Source of the DNA: Sphingopyxis sp. KK2
GTDB lineage: Bacteria > Pseudomonadota > Alphaproteobacteria > Sphingomonadales > Sphingomonadaceae
Assembly: GCF_001990265.1 (NCBI RefSeq)
Contig: NZ_LYVN01000031.1
Coordinates: forward strand, 1-33,650
DNA length: 33,650 bases
Direction of reading: 5' to 3'
Part shown: one piece after another, positions 1-7,843 of the stretch
Position numbering within the stretch: position 1 is the stretch's first letter
How the letters are laid out: the number at the start of each line of letters is the position of its first letter
Translations under genes and position numbers: made by a program
Notes under the pieces: model-generated
The model's input: only the letters and a program-made list of their open reading frames with translations
What the model was told of the DNA's origin: nothing
Database searches by the model: none

Positions 1-23
1 GCGGCTATGGTTCGGCATGACGA

Positions 24-1508
24 TCAGCGCAGCGCCCGAATGGCGCGCACCGCGCTGCCGAGCGAGGCCTGGAATTCGGCGGGTTTGAACGCATTGGGAT
101 CCTTCACCGCGGCATAGGCGCGGTCGATGTCGCCGCGGATGCCGGCGGCAGCGCCGACGGTGATCCGCCCCGACGAGACCATCGAATTGAGCAGGGTGTC
201 GACCCCCATTACCGCCTGCTGCGACCCCGAATAGTCGGTGAGGCGATCGCCCACCGCCTTGGCCGAAATCGCATCGACCAGCGTGAAGGCGTCGGCGCCC
301 GAGAAATTGCGCGAGGCGAAGGCCGATTTCAGCGCCGCGACGGTCTGGCCGAGCTGCGCCGCGGCCTGCACCGCGCTCGCCCGGTCGACCATGATCGCGC
401 GGTGGAAGGCGGCGGTGCGGGTTTCGAGCTGGTCGGCGAGCCCCGGCGCGGCGATCCGCGCTGCGGCGGCGAGCATGATCAGATTCTCGTCATTATAGGG
501 CGGCATGCCCTCGGGAATGTTGCGCCCGACATTGTCCATGCTGGTCTTCACCGGCTTCGCCTGGTCGTAGATCCGGCGGTGACAGCTGTGGCAATCGAGG
601 AAATAGAATTCGGGGAACATGCCCTCGGTCCCGCGCTTCGACTGGAAGAGCTGGAGGCTGCGTTCGAGCGCGACCGCCTGCCCGACCGCCCACATCTGGA
701 CATGATCGGTGCGCCCGCCGGCCGCGCCGAACTTGCGCCAGCCATAGTCGTCATCTTCCTGATGGTGCGCCTGGAGCGAGGAGAAGAGGTCGAGTTCGAA
801 CGAGATGCGCGGGTGCCCCGCCGCCATGATGCGGTGGGTGACGAACTGGCCCTCGCCCGACGAGCCGAAATGGCAGTCGACGCACACCCCGGCGCGCACG
901 ACGGGATCCTCGAGCTTGCGGAGCCCCGCCGACAGGTTGGCGAGATGTTTTTCGCGGCTTTCGCGATCGGGGTCGGCGTTGGTGCCGACGCCGGCATAAT
1001 GGCTGGCGATCCAGCCGCCTGCGGGACCGTGGCACGATTCGCAGCCGACGCCGTCCTCGAGCGGAACGGTGCCGCGCTGCGCGCCGAGCGCGTCGATCGC
1101 GCCCTTGGTGCTGTGGCAGCCGAGGCACATCGGCGCGGTCGCCGCATCCTTGAGCCCGAGATTGCGGGCGATGAACTGGCTGCGGCTGTTGCTGAGCACC
1201 GCCCAGGCGCGGCTGTGCGCGCCGCCGGGGGTCGAAGGCTCCTGCCACTTCATGAGCTCGTCCTGGCGGACGACGGCACCGTCGCCCTCCATCCGGCCGT
1301 GGCAGGTCGAGCCGGCGCACGAGGCGACGCCGGTGTAGCGGCCGCCGTCCTCGCCCTGCGAACGGGCGGGCGGGGCGGCGATGACGGCCGCGACGGCAAG
1401 CGTCGCCAGCATCAGCACGAGGGCGGCAAAAGCCACGAGCGACGACCGCACGGCGGCAAAAGCCGCCGAGGGCCGATCGCGGCGCTCCTTTCCAGCGTGC
1501 GTCGTCAT
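24..1508 (-). CDS. Multiheme c-type cytochrome (cytochrome c554/c552-like)
   Basis: Predicted 494-residue electron-transfer protein. Residues about 22-50 form one hydrophobic stretch ending in an Ala-rich AAPPARSQG, a signal peptide or membrane anchor, so the heme part should lie outside the cytoplasmic membrane. Four canonical CXXCH heme sites are visible: C128-H132, C156-H160, C209-H213 and C306-H310. A fifth site near the N-terminus, C64-H70 (CAGSTCH), has four residues between the cysteines instead of two. Many extra His residues could be distal ligands. The motif order and the CESCHGP segment resemble the cytochrome c-552/c554 domain family; I infer the family from motifs only. The C-terminal third (about 340-494) is heme-free and helical. 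It lies 51 bases downstream of the glutamate dehydrogenase gene on the same strand and may share its transcript. The ATG at 1508 has an AGGGG-type ribosome site. Redox partner and substrate cannot be told from sequence. Confidence 0.85.
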   Translation of the reverse strand: MTTHAGKERRDRPSAAFAAVRSSLVAFAALVLMLATLAVAAVIAAPPARSQGEDGGRYTGVASCAGSTCHGRMEGDGAVVRQDELMKWQEPSTPGGAHSRAWAVLSNSRSQFIARNLGLKDAATAPMCLGCHSTKGAIDALGAQRGTVPLEDGVGCESCHGPAGGWIASHYAGVGTNADPDRESREKHLANLSAGLRKLEDPVVRAGVCVDCHFGSSGEGQFVTHRIMAAGHPRISFELDLFSSLQAHHQEDDDYGWRKFGAAGGRTDHVQMWAVGQAVALERSLQLFQSKRGTEGMFPEFYFLDCHSCHRRIYDQAKPVKTSMDNVGRNIPEGMPPYNDENLIMLAAAARIAAPGLADQLETRTAAFHRAIMVDRASAVQAAAQLGQTVAALKSAFASRNFSGADAFTLVDAISAKAVGDRLTDYSGSQQAVMGVDTLLNSMVSSGRITVGAAAGIRGDIDRAYAAVKDPNAFKPAEFQASLGSAVRAIRALR

Positions 1509-1559
1509 CGCAGAACCCCTTTTACCCCGACCGGACGCTTTTGCGCCTCGGTCCGAAAC

Positions 1560-2915
1560 TTACACCACCCCGAACGCCAGCATGGCATCGGCGACCTTTT
1601 TGAAGCCGGCGATATTGGCGCCCTTCACATAGTCGATATAGCCACCGCCCTGATCGCCATAGGTGATACAGCTGTTGTGGATGCCGTCCATGATGTCCTT
1701 GAGCATCTGCTGCAGCTCGCTTTCCTTCCAGCTGCGGCGTTCGCTGTTCTGGCTCATTTCGAGGCCCGAAACCGCGACACCGCCGGCGTTGGCAGCCTTG
1801 CCCGGCGCGAACATGATCTTCGCATCCTTGAAGACATGCACGCCCTCGAGGTTGGTCGGCATGTTGGCGCCTTCGCTGACCGCGATGCAGCCGTTCTTGA
1901 CCAGCGTCTTGGCATCCTCGCCGAGCAGCTCGTTCTGCGTCGCGCACGGCAGCGCGACGTCGCATTTGACGCCCCAGGGGGTCTTGCCCGCGGTGAAGCT
2001 GGCGCCCTTGAACTCGTCGCAATATTCCTCGATGCGGCCGCGGCGATGGGTCTTGTGGACCTTCACCCAGTCGATCTTTTCCTGGGTGATGCCGTCGGGA
2101 TCGTGGATGAAGCCGCCCGAATCGGACAGGGTCAGCACCTTGCCGCCGAGCTGGACGATCTTTTCGGCGGCATGGGTCGCGACATTGCCCGAACCCGAGA
2201 TCACCGCGGTCTTGCCGACGAGATCCATATTCTTCGCCGCCAGCATGTTGGCGAGGAAATAGACCGCGCCATAGCCGGTCGCCTCGGTCCGGATCAGCGA
2301 GCCGCCCCATTCGAGGCCCTTGCCGGTGAGCACCCCGGTGAATTCGTTGGTGATGCGCTTGTACTGGCCGAACATGAAGCCGATTTCGCGGCCGCCGACG
2401 CCGATGTCGCCCGCCGGCACGTCGATGTCGGCGCCGATGTGGCGATAGAGTTCGGTCATGAAGCTCTGGCAGAAGCGCATGATCTCGCGCACGCTCTTGC
2501 CCTTGGGGTTGAAGTTCGACCCGCCCTTGCCGCCGCCCATGGGGAGGCCGGTCAGCGCATTTTTGAACGTCTGTTCGAAGGCGAGGAATTTGAGCACCGA
2601 TTCGGTGACCGAGGGGTGGAAGCGGATGCCGCCCTTGTACGGGCCGATGGCATTGTTGTTCTGGACGCGCCAGCCGCGCTGGACGCGGACATTGCCGTTA
2701 TCGTCTTCCCAGCAGACGCGGAAGGACACGACCCGGTCGGGTTCGGCGATGCGCCGCAGGATCTGCTGCGCGTGATATTCTTCCTTGTCCTTGATGAAGT
2801 CGAAAATGTCTTCGGAGACTTCCTGGACCGCTTGGACAAACTCCGTCTGCCCCGGATTGCGTTTTTTCACGCCCTCCATGAATGTCGAAAAATCGACATG
2901 ATCCGATACTGCCAT
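1560..2915 (-). CDS. gdhA: NADP-specific glutamate dehydrogenase
   Basis: Cytoplasmic enzyme that reductively aminates 2-oxoglutarate with ammonia to glutamate (or the reverse). The 451-residue product matches the usual length of the small hexameric bacterial GdhA (about 447). Recognisable segments are GGIRFHPSV, the PMGGGKGGSNFNPKGKS active-site loop with its lysines, DVPAGDIGVGGREIGFM, the Rossmann segment AVISGSGNVATHAAEKI, and the C-terminal EGANMPT and GKAANAGGVAVSGLEMSQN blocks. The open frame runs far upstream, but family homology begins exactly at the ATG at 2915, which is preceded by GGGGAGGGG. It is divergent from the TPR gene at 3075 and upstream of the multiheme cytochrome. Together with PutA downstream it suggests a glutamate/proline node. 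NADP preference is inferred from family membership. Confidence 0.96.
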   Translation of the reverse strand: MAVSDHVDFSTFMEGVKKRNPGQTEFVQAVQEVSEDIFDFIKDKEEYHAQQILRRIAEPDRVVSFRVCWEDDNGNVRVQRGWRVQNNNAIGPYKGGIRFHPSVTESVLKFLAFEQTFKNALTGLPMGGGKGGSNFNPKGKSVREIMRFCQSFMTELYRHIGADIDVPAGDIGVGGREIGFMFGQYKRITNEFTGVLTGKGLEWGGSLIRTEATGYGAVYFLANMLAAKNMDLVGKTAVISGSGNVATHAAEKIVQLGGKVLTLSDSGGFIHDPDGITQEKIDWVKVHKTHRRGRIEEYCDEFKGASFTAGKTPWGVKCDVALPCATQNELLGEDAKTLVKNGCIAVSEGANMPTNLEGVHVFKDAKIMFAPGKAANAGGVAVSGLEMSQNSERRSWKESELQQMLKDIMDGIHNSCITYGDQGGGYIDYVKGANIAGFKKVADAMLAFGVV

Positions 2916-2962
2916 GCACCCCTCCCCTGTTGAACTGGGAAAATCGGTGCGACCCGTTGACG

Positions 2963-2992
2963 ATTTTGTCGTTGACCGACCTTGCCCTTCAA
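2963..2992 (-). promoter_or_regulatory. Possible gdhA promoter
   Basis: On the minus strand TTGAAG is followed after 18 bases by CAAAAT, an acceptable sigma-70-like pair about 50 bases upstream of the gdhA start. It overlaps two direct GTTGAC copies (2956-2961 and 2971-2976 on the plus strand). Prediction by eye only. Confidence 0.3.
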
Positions 2993-3000
2993 AGGCTACA
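2972..3000 (+). promoter_or_regulatory. Possible promoter of the TPR gene
   Basis: TTGACC, 17 bases, then GCTACA on the plus strand, about 75 bases before the ATG at 3075. It overlaps the putative divergent gdhA promoter, so the two could compete. The -10 match is weak. Confidence 0.3.
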
Positions 3001-3074
3001 CCATCGTCCGGCAAAGGCAAGACACCAGCGGATGTCGGCGAGTTTTTTTCGCAGGCGCGAACAGAGGGGCAAAA

Positions 3075-4013
3075 ATGAGCGAGAGCAACAAGATGGCGGG
3101 CGGCATGACGGGCACCAATCGCGCAATCCTGATCGCCGCCTTCGTGCTGCTGGCGGCCGCGATCGGCTATGCGATCTGGCGCGATTCCGCCGGAGACAGC
3201 GCCGTCGCGGCGCCCGAAGCGGCGGCCGCGCCCGCCGACCAGCTCGCGGCGCTCGAGGCGCGGACCAAGGCCGAACCCGATAATCCGGAGGCGTGGAAAA
3301 TGCTCGGCGAAGCACGTTTCGACCTCGAGAATTTTCCCGCTGCGATCGCCGCTTATGAAAAGGCGGTGGCGCTTTCGCCGCAATCGGCGGGGCTTTGGTC
3401 GGCGCTCGGCGAGGCGCGAATCTATGCGAGCCGGAGCGATCCCTTCCCCGCCGAAGCGCTCACCGCCTTCCAGAAATCGATCGCGCTCGACCCCAAGGAT
3501 CCGCGCGCGCGCTATTTCCTCGCGGTGAAAAAGGACGTCGAAAAGGATCACAAGGGCGCGATCGAGGACTGGTTCGCACTCCTCGCCGACACGCCGCAGG
3601 GCGCGCCATGGGAAGAAAATCTGCGCCGGACGATCGAGGATGTCGGCAAGATCAACAAGATCGATGTCGCGGCCCGACTCGCCGCGACCCGGCCGCGCGC
3701 GCTGACCGCCGACGAAATGCCGGTCGCGGCGCGCGCGATCCCCGGACCGAGCCGCGCCGATATGGAAGCCGCATCGCAGCTGCCCAAGGGCCAGCAGGAC
3801 GCGATGATCCAGGGCATGGTCGACGGGCTGGAAACCAAGCTGAAGGCGAATCCCGCCGACGTCGACCGCTGGATCATGCTGATGCGCAGCCGCATGACGC
3901 TGGGCGAGAGCGCCAAGGCGGCACAGGCGCTGAAGGACGGGATCGCTGCCAATCCGGGCGCTGCGGCGCGATTGAAGGCGCAGGCGCAGCTGCTCGGCGT
4001 GCCGGGGGCGTGA
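3075..4013 (+). CDS. Membrane-anchored TPR protein, CcmI/NrfG-like (cytochrome c biogenesis type)
   Basis: 312-residue protein with one transmembrane helix at about residues 15-36 followed by a long extracytoplasmic part. The segment at about 66-150 holds tandem tetratricopeptide units: NPEAWKMLGEARFDLENF with AAIAAYEKAVALSP, then a second unit ending ALTAFQKSIALDPKDPRA. A further helical pair lies near the C-terminus (DVDRWIMLMRSRMTLGES). This layout matches the periplasmic part of CcmI/CycH and NrfG, which hold apocytochrome c for heme attachment. That role is an inference, helped by the multiheme cytochrome gene 1.6 kb away, but no other ccm genes are in view. The frame stays open upstream to 2982, yet the ATG at 3075 has GAGGGGC six bases before it and is chosen. 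It ends just before a large inverted repeat. Confidence 0.8.
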   Translation: MSESNKMAGGMTGTNRAILIAAFVLLAAAIGYAIWRDSAGDSAVAAPEAAAAPADQLAALEARTKAEPDNPEAWKMLGEARFDLENFPAAIAAYEKAVALSPQSAGLWSALGEARIYASRSDPFPAEALTAFQKSIALDPKDPRARYFLAVKKDVEKDHKGAIEDWFALLADTPQGAPWEENLRRTIEDVGKINKIDVAARLAATRPRALTADEMPVAARAIPGPSRADMEAASQLPKGQQDAMIQGMVDGLETKLKANPADVDRWIMLMRSRMTLGESAKAAQALKDGIAANPGAAARLKAQAQLLGVPGA

Positions 4014-4018
4014 GGAGA

Positions 4019-4178
4019 CTCGCACAAAGCCACGAAGCCACAAAGAGGAACTCTCCATCTCCGTTCGTGCTGAGCTTGTCGAAGCACCGTTCTTGATCGA
4101 CCGAAGAAAGAACGGCGCTTCGACAGGCTCAGGGCCAACGGGTCTGAGGCTCTTTGTGGCTTCGTGGCTTTGTGCGAG
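4019..4178. repeat. Nested inverted repeat (cruciform-forming intergenic element)
   Basis: The outer arms, 4019-4047 and 4150-4178, are a perfect 29-bp inverted repeat (left arm begins CTCGCACAAAGCC). Inside it a second inverted repeat pairs 4061-4092 with 4110-4141, 27 of 32 positions matching, built on the core CTGAGCTTGTCGAAGC / CTGAGCCTGTCGAAGC. The innermost loop is about 17 bases, with TTCTT/AAGAA able to pair further. It fills the gap between two convergent genes, so it could act as a two-way transcription terminator. The inner core resembles dispersed TGAGC-TGTCGAAG palindromes that I recall from many sphingomonad and related genomes. Copy number elsewhere is unknown. Confidence 0.9.
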
Positions 4179-4184
4179 CCAAAA

Positions 4185-7100
4185 TCACCCGGCCATCAGC
4201 GCCGCATTGCCGCCCGCGGCGGTGATGTCGGTCGAGATCGACTTTTCCTCGGCGAAGCGGAACAGATAATGCGGGCCGCCGGCCTTCGGCCCGGTGCCCG
4301 ACAGGCCGCGTCCGCCGAAGGGCTGCGAGCCGACGATCGCGCCGATCTGGTTGCGGTTCACATAGACGTTGCCGACCGCTGCGCGCGCCGCGACATGCGC
4401 CGCGACGCCGTCGATACGCGTGTGCACGCCGAGCGTCAGGCCATAGCCCGAGGCGTTGATCGCATCGATCAGTCCGTCGAGCTCGCCACCCTTCCATGTC
4501 GCAACGTGCAACACGGGGCCGAAGATCTCGCGCTTGAGATCGGTGACATGGTCGAGGCGGATCAGCGCGGGGCGGACGAAATGGCCGCCGGGAGGCAATT
4601 CGCCGCCAGCTTCGGCGAGCACGCGGCCCGCGGCGCGAGCGTCGGCGACATAGGTCGCGATATTGGCCTGCGCCTCTTCGTCGATGATCGGGCCGGTGTC
4701 GGTCGCGAGCAGCCCCGGATTGCCGACGTCGAGTTCGGCCATCGCGCCCGCGACCATCTCGATCATGCCCTCAGCGACATCCTCCTGCACGCAGAGCAGG
4801 CGTAGCGCCGAGCAGCGCTGGCCCGCCGACTGGAAGGCGCTGGCGACGGCGTCGCGCGCGACCTGTTCGGGAAGCGCGGTCGAATCGACGATCATCGCAT
4901 TGGCGCCGCCGGTTTCGGCGATCAGCGTCGCGATCGGGCCGTCGCGCATCGCGAGGCTGCGGTTGATCAGCCGCGCGACCTCGGTCGAGCCGGTGAAGGC
5001 GACCCCGATGACATCAGCGTGGCCGGTGACCGCCGCACCGACCGTCTCGCCGCGGCCGGGGAGATAGTGGAGCAGTTCGGCCGGCACGCCGGCTTCGTGG
5101 AGCAGTTCGACCGCGGCGTGCGCGATCAGCGGGGTCTGTTCGGCGGGCTTGGCGAGCACCGCATTGCCCGCAGCAAGCGCCGCCGACACCTGACCAAGGA
5201 AGATCGCGAGCGGGAAGTTCCACGGGCTGATGCAGGCGAAGATGCCCTTGCCCTCGAGCATCAGTTCGTTGCGCTCGCCGGTCGGGCCGGGGAGCGGCAG
5301 CGGGTGGGTGAAATGTGCGCGCGCCTGGCCCGCATAATAGCGGAGGAAATCGACCGCCTCGCGCACTTCGGCGACCGCGTCGACGAGCGTCTTGCCCGCC
5401 TCGTCGATCGCGAGGCCGAGGAACAGCGCGTCGCGCTCTTCGAGCAGGTCGGCGGCGCGCTCGAGCCGCTCGGCGCGGAAGGCGCCGCCGGCGAGGCTCC
5501 AATCCTCCTGCACCTTTTGCGACGCGGCGACCGCGGCATCGACGGCTGCGGCGTCGGCCTCGATCACCGAGCCGATGGCGGCGCCGGTCGCGGGGTTGTG
5601 GACGGATATGGCGGTGCCGGTCAGCGTCCGACCCGCGACGATCGGCGCCGCGACGGGATTTGCGCGGCGCGCCTGGGCGATCGCCGCCATCAGCGCCTCG
5701 GGCACACCGGGTTCGCCAAGATCATAACCGCGCGAATTGCGGCGCTCGGGATCGAGCAGGGTGCGGCCGGTGGGAATCGTCGACGGCTTGCTCGCGATGC
5801 TGCGCGGGTCGACCGCGAGCTGTTCGGCGGTGACGTCGGGATCGGAAAATTGGTGCACGAAGCTGGAGTTCGCGCCATTTTCGAGCAGGCGGCGGACGAG
5901 ATAGGCGAGCAGGTCGCGGTGCGTGCCGACCGGTGCATAGACGCGGACCGGGCGCGGCGGCGGGAACAGGCCGACGATCGCATCATGCGCGCCCTCGCCC
6001 ATGCCGTGGAGCCGCTGCAGCTCGTAATCGGCGCCCGCGAACAGCTCGGCGACGAAAGCCAATGTCATCGCATTATGGCTCGCGAAGGCAGGGAAGATGG
6101 CGTCCTGCGCGTCGCGCAAGATCTGCGCGCAAACCATGTAATTGAGATCGGTGTGGTTCTTCGCGGTGAAGACCGGGAAGTCGGCGAGCCCCATCGTCTG
6201 CGCGCGCTTGATCTCGGTATCCCAGTATGCGCCTTTCACCAGCCGCATCGACAGCTTGACGCCGCGCGCGCGCGCCTTCGCGGCGACCCAGCGGATCACC
6301 TCGGGCGCACGCTTCTGATAGGCCTGGATCACGATGCCGAGCCCGGTCCAGCCGTCGGCGATGCCGGCGTCGATCAGCGCGGCATAGACGTCCATATGCG
6401 GCTCGAGCCGGTCGCTCTCCTCGGCGTCGATCATCAGCGGAATGTTCACCGCGCGCGCGGCGCGCGCGAGTTCGATCACGCGCGGGATCAGCTCGTCGCG
6501 GGTGCGCGCGGGCTGGAGATATTCATAGCGCGGGTGGAGCGCCGACAGCTTGATCGAAATGCCATGGTTGGCGTGCGGATCGCCCGCCTTTGCATGTTTG
6601 CCGATGCGCGTGATGGCATTGGCGTAACTGTCGTAATAGCGCTGCGCGTCTTCGGCGGTGCGCGCCGCCTCGCCGAGCATGTCGAAGCTCGCAAGTTCGC
6701 TCTTCTCCTTGTCGGCGCGCTTGACCGCGGCGTCGATCGTCTCGCCCATCACGAACTGCTGGCCGAGCATCTTCATCGCGGCGAGCGAAGCCTGGCGGAT
6801 CACCGGCTCGCCCGAGCGGCGGATCATCGATTTCAGGAGCGCGAGCGGGTTCGCCTTGCTGCCCATCGCGCCGAGCATCAGCGTCGCCGAGCCGAGCGAG
6901 AGGCCGCGCGCCGAGAGCGCGACGATCAGCGGGCTGTCCTCATCCTCGCCCTCGTTCCAGCGGCGCCCGGCGATCTTGTCGCGGATCAGCGCATTGGCGG
7001 TCGCGCTGTCGGGGACGCGGAGCAGCGCCTCGGCGAGGCACATCAGCACGACGCCTTCCTCGGTCGAGAGGCGATAGCGGTTCATTAGCTGCGCGACGAG

Positions 7101-7274
7101 CGTCTCGCGCTCGCCCTCGGCCTTCGCCTTGCGGATCAGCGCGAGCCCGCGTGCGGTCGTCGCGTCCACGGTGGCGGGCGAGCGGGCGAGTTCGGCGCGC
7201 AGCTCGGCGACGATATCGGCTTCGGGACGGCGGGCGAGGGCGCGGATGGCGGCGCGGTCGAGGGGCTGGGTCAT
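4185..7274 (-). CDS. putA: Bifunctional proline dehydrogenase / L-glutamate gamma-semialdehyde dehydrogenase
   Basis: 1029-residue enzyme that oxidises proline to glutamate in two steps, passing electrons from FAD to the quinone pool and reducing NAD+. Residues about 120-470 form the FAD-binding barrel of proline dehydrogenase with RLVKGAYWD (344-352), FASHNAMT (397-404) and the RRLLENGANSSFVHQF segment (461-476). Residues about 550-1000 are the aldehyde dehydrogenase part with SPWNFP (683-688), GSTEVAR, the general-base Glu787 in AETGGAN and the nucleophile Cys821 in SAGQRCSALR. There is no N-terminal ribbon-helix-helix domain and no long C-terminal extension, so it is the short PutA form. 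The ATG at 7274 has no clear Shine-Dalgarno; an in-frame ATG at 7316 would add 14 residues but would read through a palindrome. The gene is divergent from an Lrp-type regulator. Confidence 0.96.
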   Translation of the reverse strand: MTQPLDRAAIRALARRPEADIVAELRAELARSPATVDATTARGLALIRKAKAEGERETLVAQLMNRYRLSTEEGVVLMCLAEALLRVPDSATANALIRDKIAGRRWNEGEDEDSPLIVALSARGLSLGSATLMLGAMGSKANPLALLKSMIRRSGEPVIRQASLAAMKMLGQQFVMGETIDAAVKRADKEKSELASFDMLGEAARTAEDAQRYYDSYANAITRIGKHAKAGDPHANHGISIKLSALHPRYEYLQPARTRDELIPRVIELARAARAVNIPLMIDAEESDRLEPHMDVYAALIDAGIADGWTGLGIVIQAYQKRAPEVIRWVAAKARARGVKLSMRLVKGAYWDTEIKRAQTMGLADFPVFTAKNHTDLNYMVCAQILRDAQDAIFPAFASHNAMTLAFVAELFAGADYELQRLHGMGEGAHDAIVGLFPPPRPVRVYAPVGTHRDLLAYLVRRLLENGANSSFVHQFSDPDVTAEQLAVDPRSIASKPSTIPTGRTLLDPERRNSRGYDLGEPGVPEALMAAIAQARRANPVAAPIVAGRTLTGTAISVHNPATGAAIGSVIEADAAAVDAAVAASQKVQEDWSLAGGAFRAERLERAADLLEERDALFLGLAIDEAGKTLVDAVAEVREAVDFLRYYAGQARAHFTHPLPLPGPTGERNELMLEGKGIFACISPWNFPLAIFLGQVSAALAAGNAVLAKPAEQTPLIAHAAVELLHEAGVPAELLHYLPGRGETVGAAVTGHADVIGVAFTGSTEVARLINRSLAMRDGPIATLIAETGGANAMIVDSTALPEQVARDAVASAFQSAGQRCSALRLLCVQEDVAEGMIEMVAGAMAELDVGNPGLLATDTGPIIDEEAQANIATYVADARAAGRVLAEAGGELPPGGHFVRPALIRLDHVTDLKREIFGPVLHVATWKGGELDGLIDAINASGYGLTLGVHTRIDGVAAHVAARAAVGNVYVNRNQIGAIVGSQPFGGRGLSGTGPKAGGPHYLFRFAEEKSISTDITAAGGNAALMAG

Positions 7275-7297
7275 GGTCGATACATAGCAGATTGCGC

Positions 7298-7314
7298 GAA
7301 GTCGATCCGACTTC
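7298..7314. promoter_or_regulatory. Palindrome in the putA/regulator gap, possible operator
   Basis: GAAGTCG-ATC-CGACTTC, two perfect 7-bp arms with a 3-base centre. It lies 24-40 bases upstream of the putA ATG, directly next to a CATAAT (minus strand, 7315-7320) that could be the putA -10 box. Candidate binding site for the divergent Lrp/AsnC regulator. Confidence 0.5.
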
Positions 7315-7337
7315 ATTATGCCGCTATGATATATGTT

Positions 7338-7366
7338 TTGACCAAAGATTGACTGATGCTTAGTCT
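7338..7366 (+). promoter_or_regulatory. Possible promoter of the Lrp-type regulator
   Basis: TTGACC, 17 bases, TAGTCT. If used, transcription would start at or next to the ATG at 7373, giving an mRNA with no leader. No Shine-Dalgarno precedes that ATG, which agrees with this. The -35 copy also sits where a putA -35 would be expected on the other strand. Confidence 0.4.
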
Positions 7367-7372
7367 GATCAT

Positions 7373-7843
7373 ATGAAAAATAATGCCTCCTTGGTCGATC
7401 TGGACGAGTTCGACCGCAAGATCCTGACCATTCTCGGCCGCGACGGGCGGATCACCTATACCGATCTGGCGCTGCAGGTCGGGCTGTCGAAAACCCCGTG
7501 CCAGGCGCGCGTGAAGCGGCTGGTCGACAGCGGGCTGATCACCGGATTTCGCGCGATCGTCGATCCCGCCAAGGTCGGGCTCGACCATGTCGCCTTTACC
7601 GAGGTGAAATTGTCCGACACGCGCGAGGAGGCGCTGCGCCAGTTTAACCATGCGGTACGCCAGATCCCCGAGGTCGAGGAATGCCATATGATCGCGAGCA
7701 GCTTCGACTATCTGCTCAAGGTCCGCACCCCCGACATCCGCCGCTATCGCATCGTGCTCGGCGAGAAGATTTCGAGCCTGCCGCATGTCGCGAGCACCTC
7801 GACCTTCGTCGCGATGGAGACGATCCTAGAGTCGGCGCGCTAG
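7373..7843 (+). CDS. Lrp/AsnC family transcriptional regulator, probably of putA
   Basis: 156 residues, the normal size of the family. The N-terminal helix-turn-helix spans about residues 10-60 (LDEFDRKILTILGRDGR, then TDLALQVGLSKTPCQARVKRL), and the rest is the RAM effector/oligomerisation domain with VEECHMIASSFDYLLKVRTPD. Its position, divergent from putA with a 98-base gap holding a palindrome, fits PutR of other alphaproteobacteria, which switches on putA in response to proline; that role is inferred from context. The start has no ribosome site and may be leaderless. Its stop codon TAG (7841-7843) overlaps the stop codon of the convergent acyl-CoA dehydrogenase gene in a shared CTAG. Confidence 0.92.
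   Translation: MKNNASLVDLDEFDRKILTILGRDGRITYTDLALQVGLSKTPCQARVKRLVDSGLITGFRAIVDPAKVGLDHVAFTEVKLSDTREEALRQFNHAVRQIPEVEECHMIASSFDYLLKVRTPDIRRYRIVLGEKISSLPHVASTSTFVAMETILESAR

Noticed and set aside
402..2933. 843-codon open frame on the plus strand over the cytochrome and glutamate dehydrogenase genes
   Set aside because: It is antisense to two clear genes; long shadow frames arise in GC-rich DNA, and its translation is Arg/Asp/His/Val-rich without family motifs.
5019..7088. 689-codon plus-strand frame antisense to putA
   Set aside because: Shadow of the PutA frame; no start signal and biased composition.
7275..7316. Upstream ATG at 7316 as start of putA
   Set aside because: No ribosome site, and the added codons would translate the palindrome that is more likely an operator.
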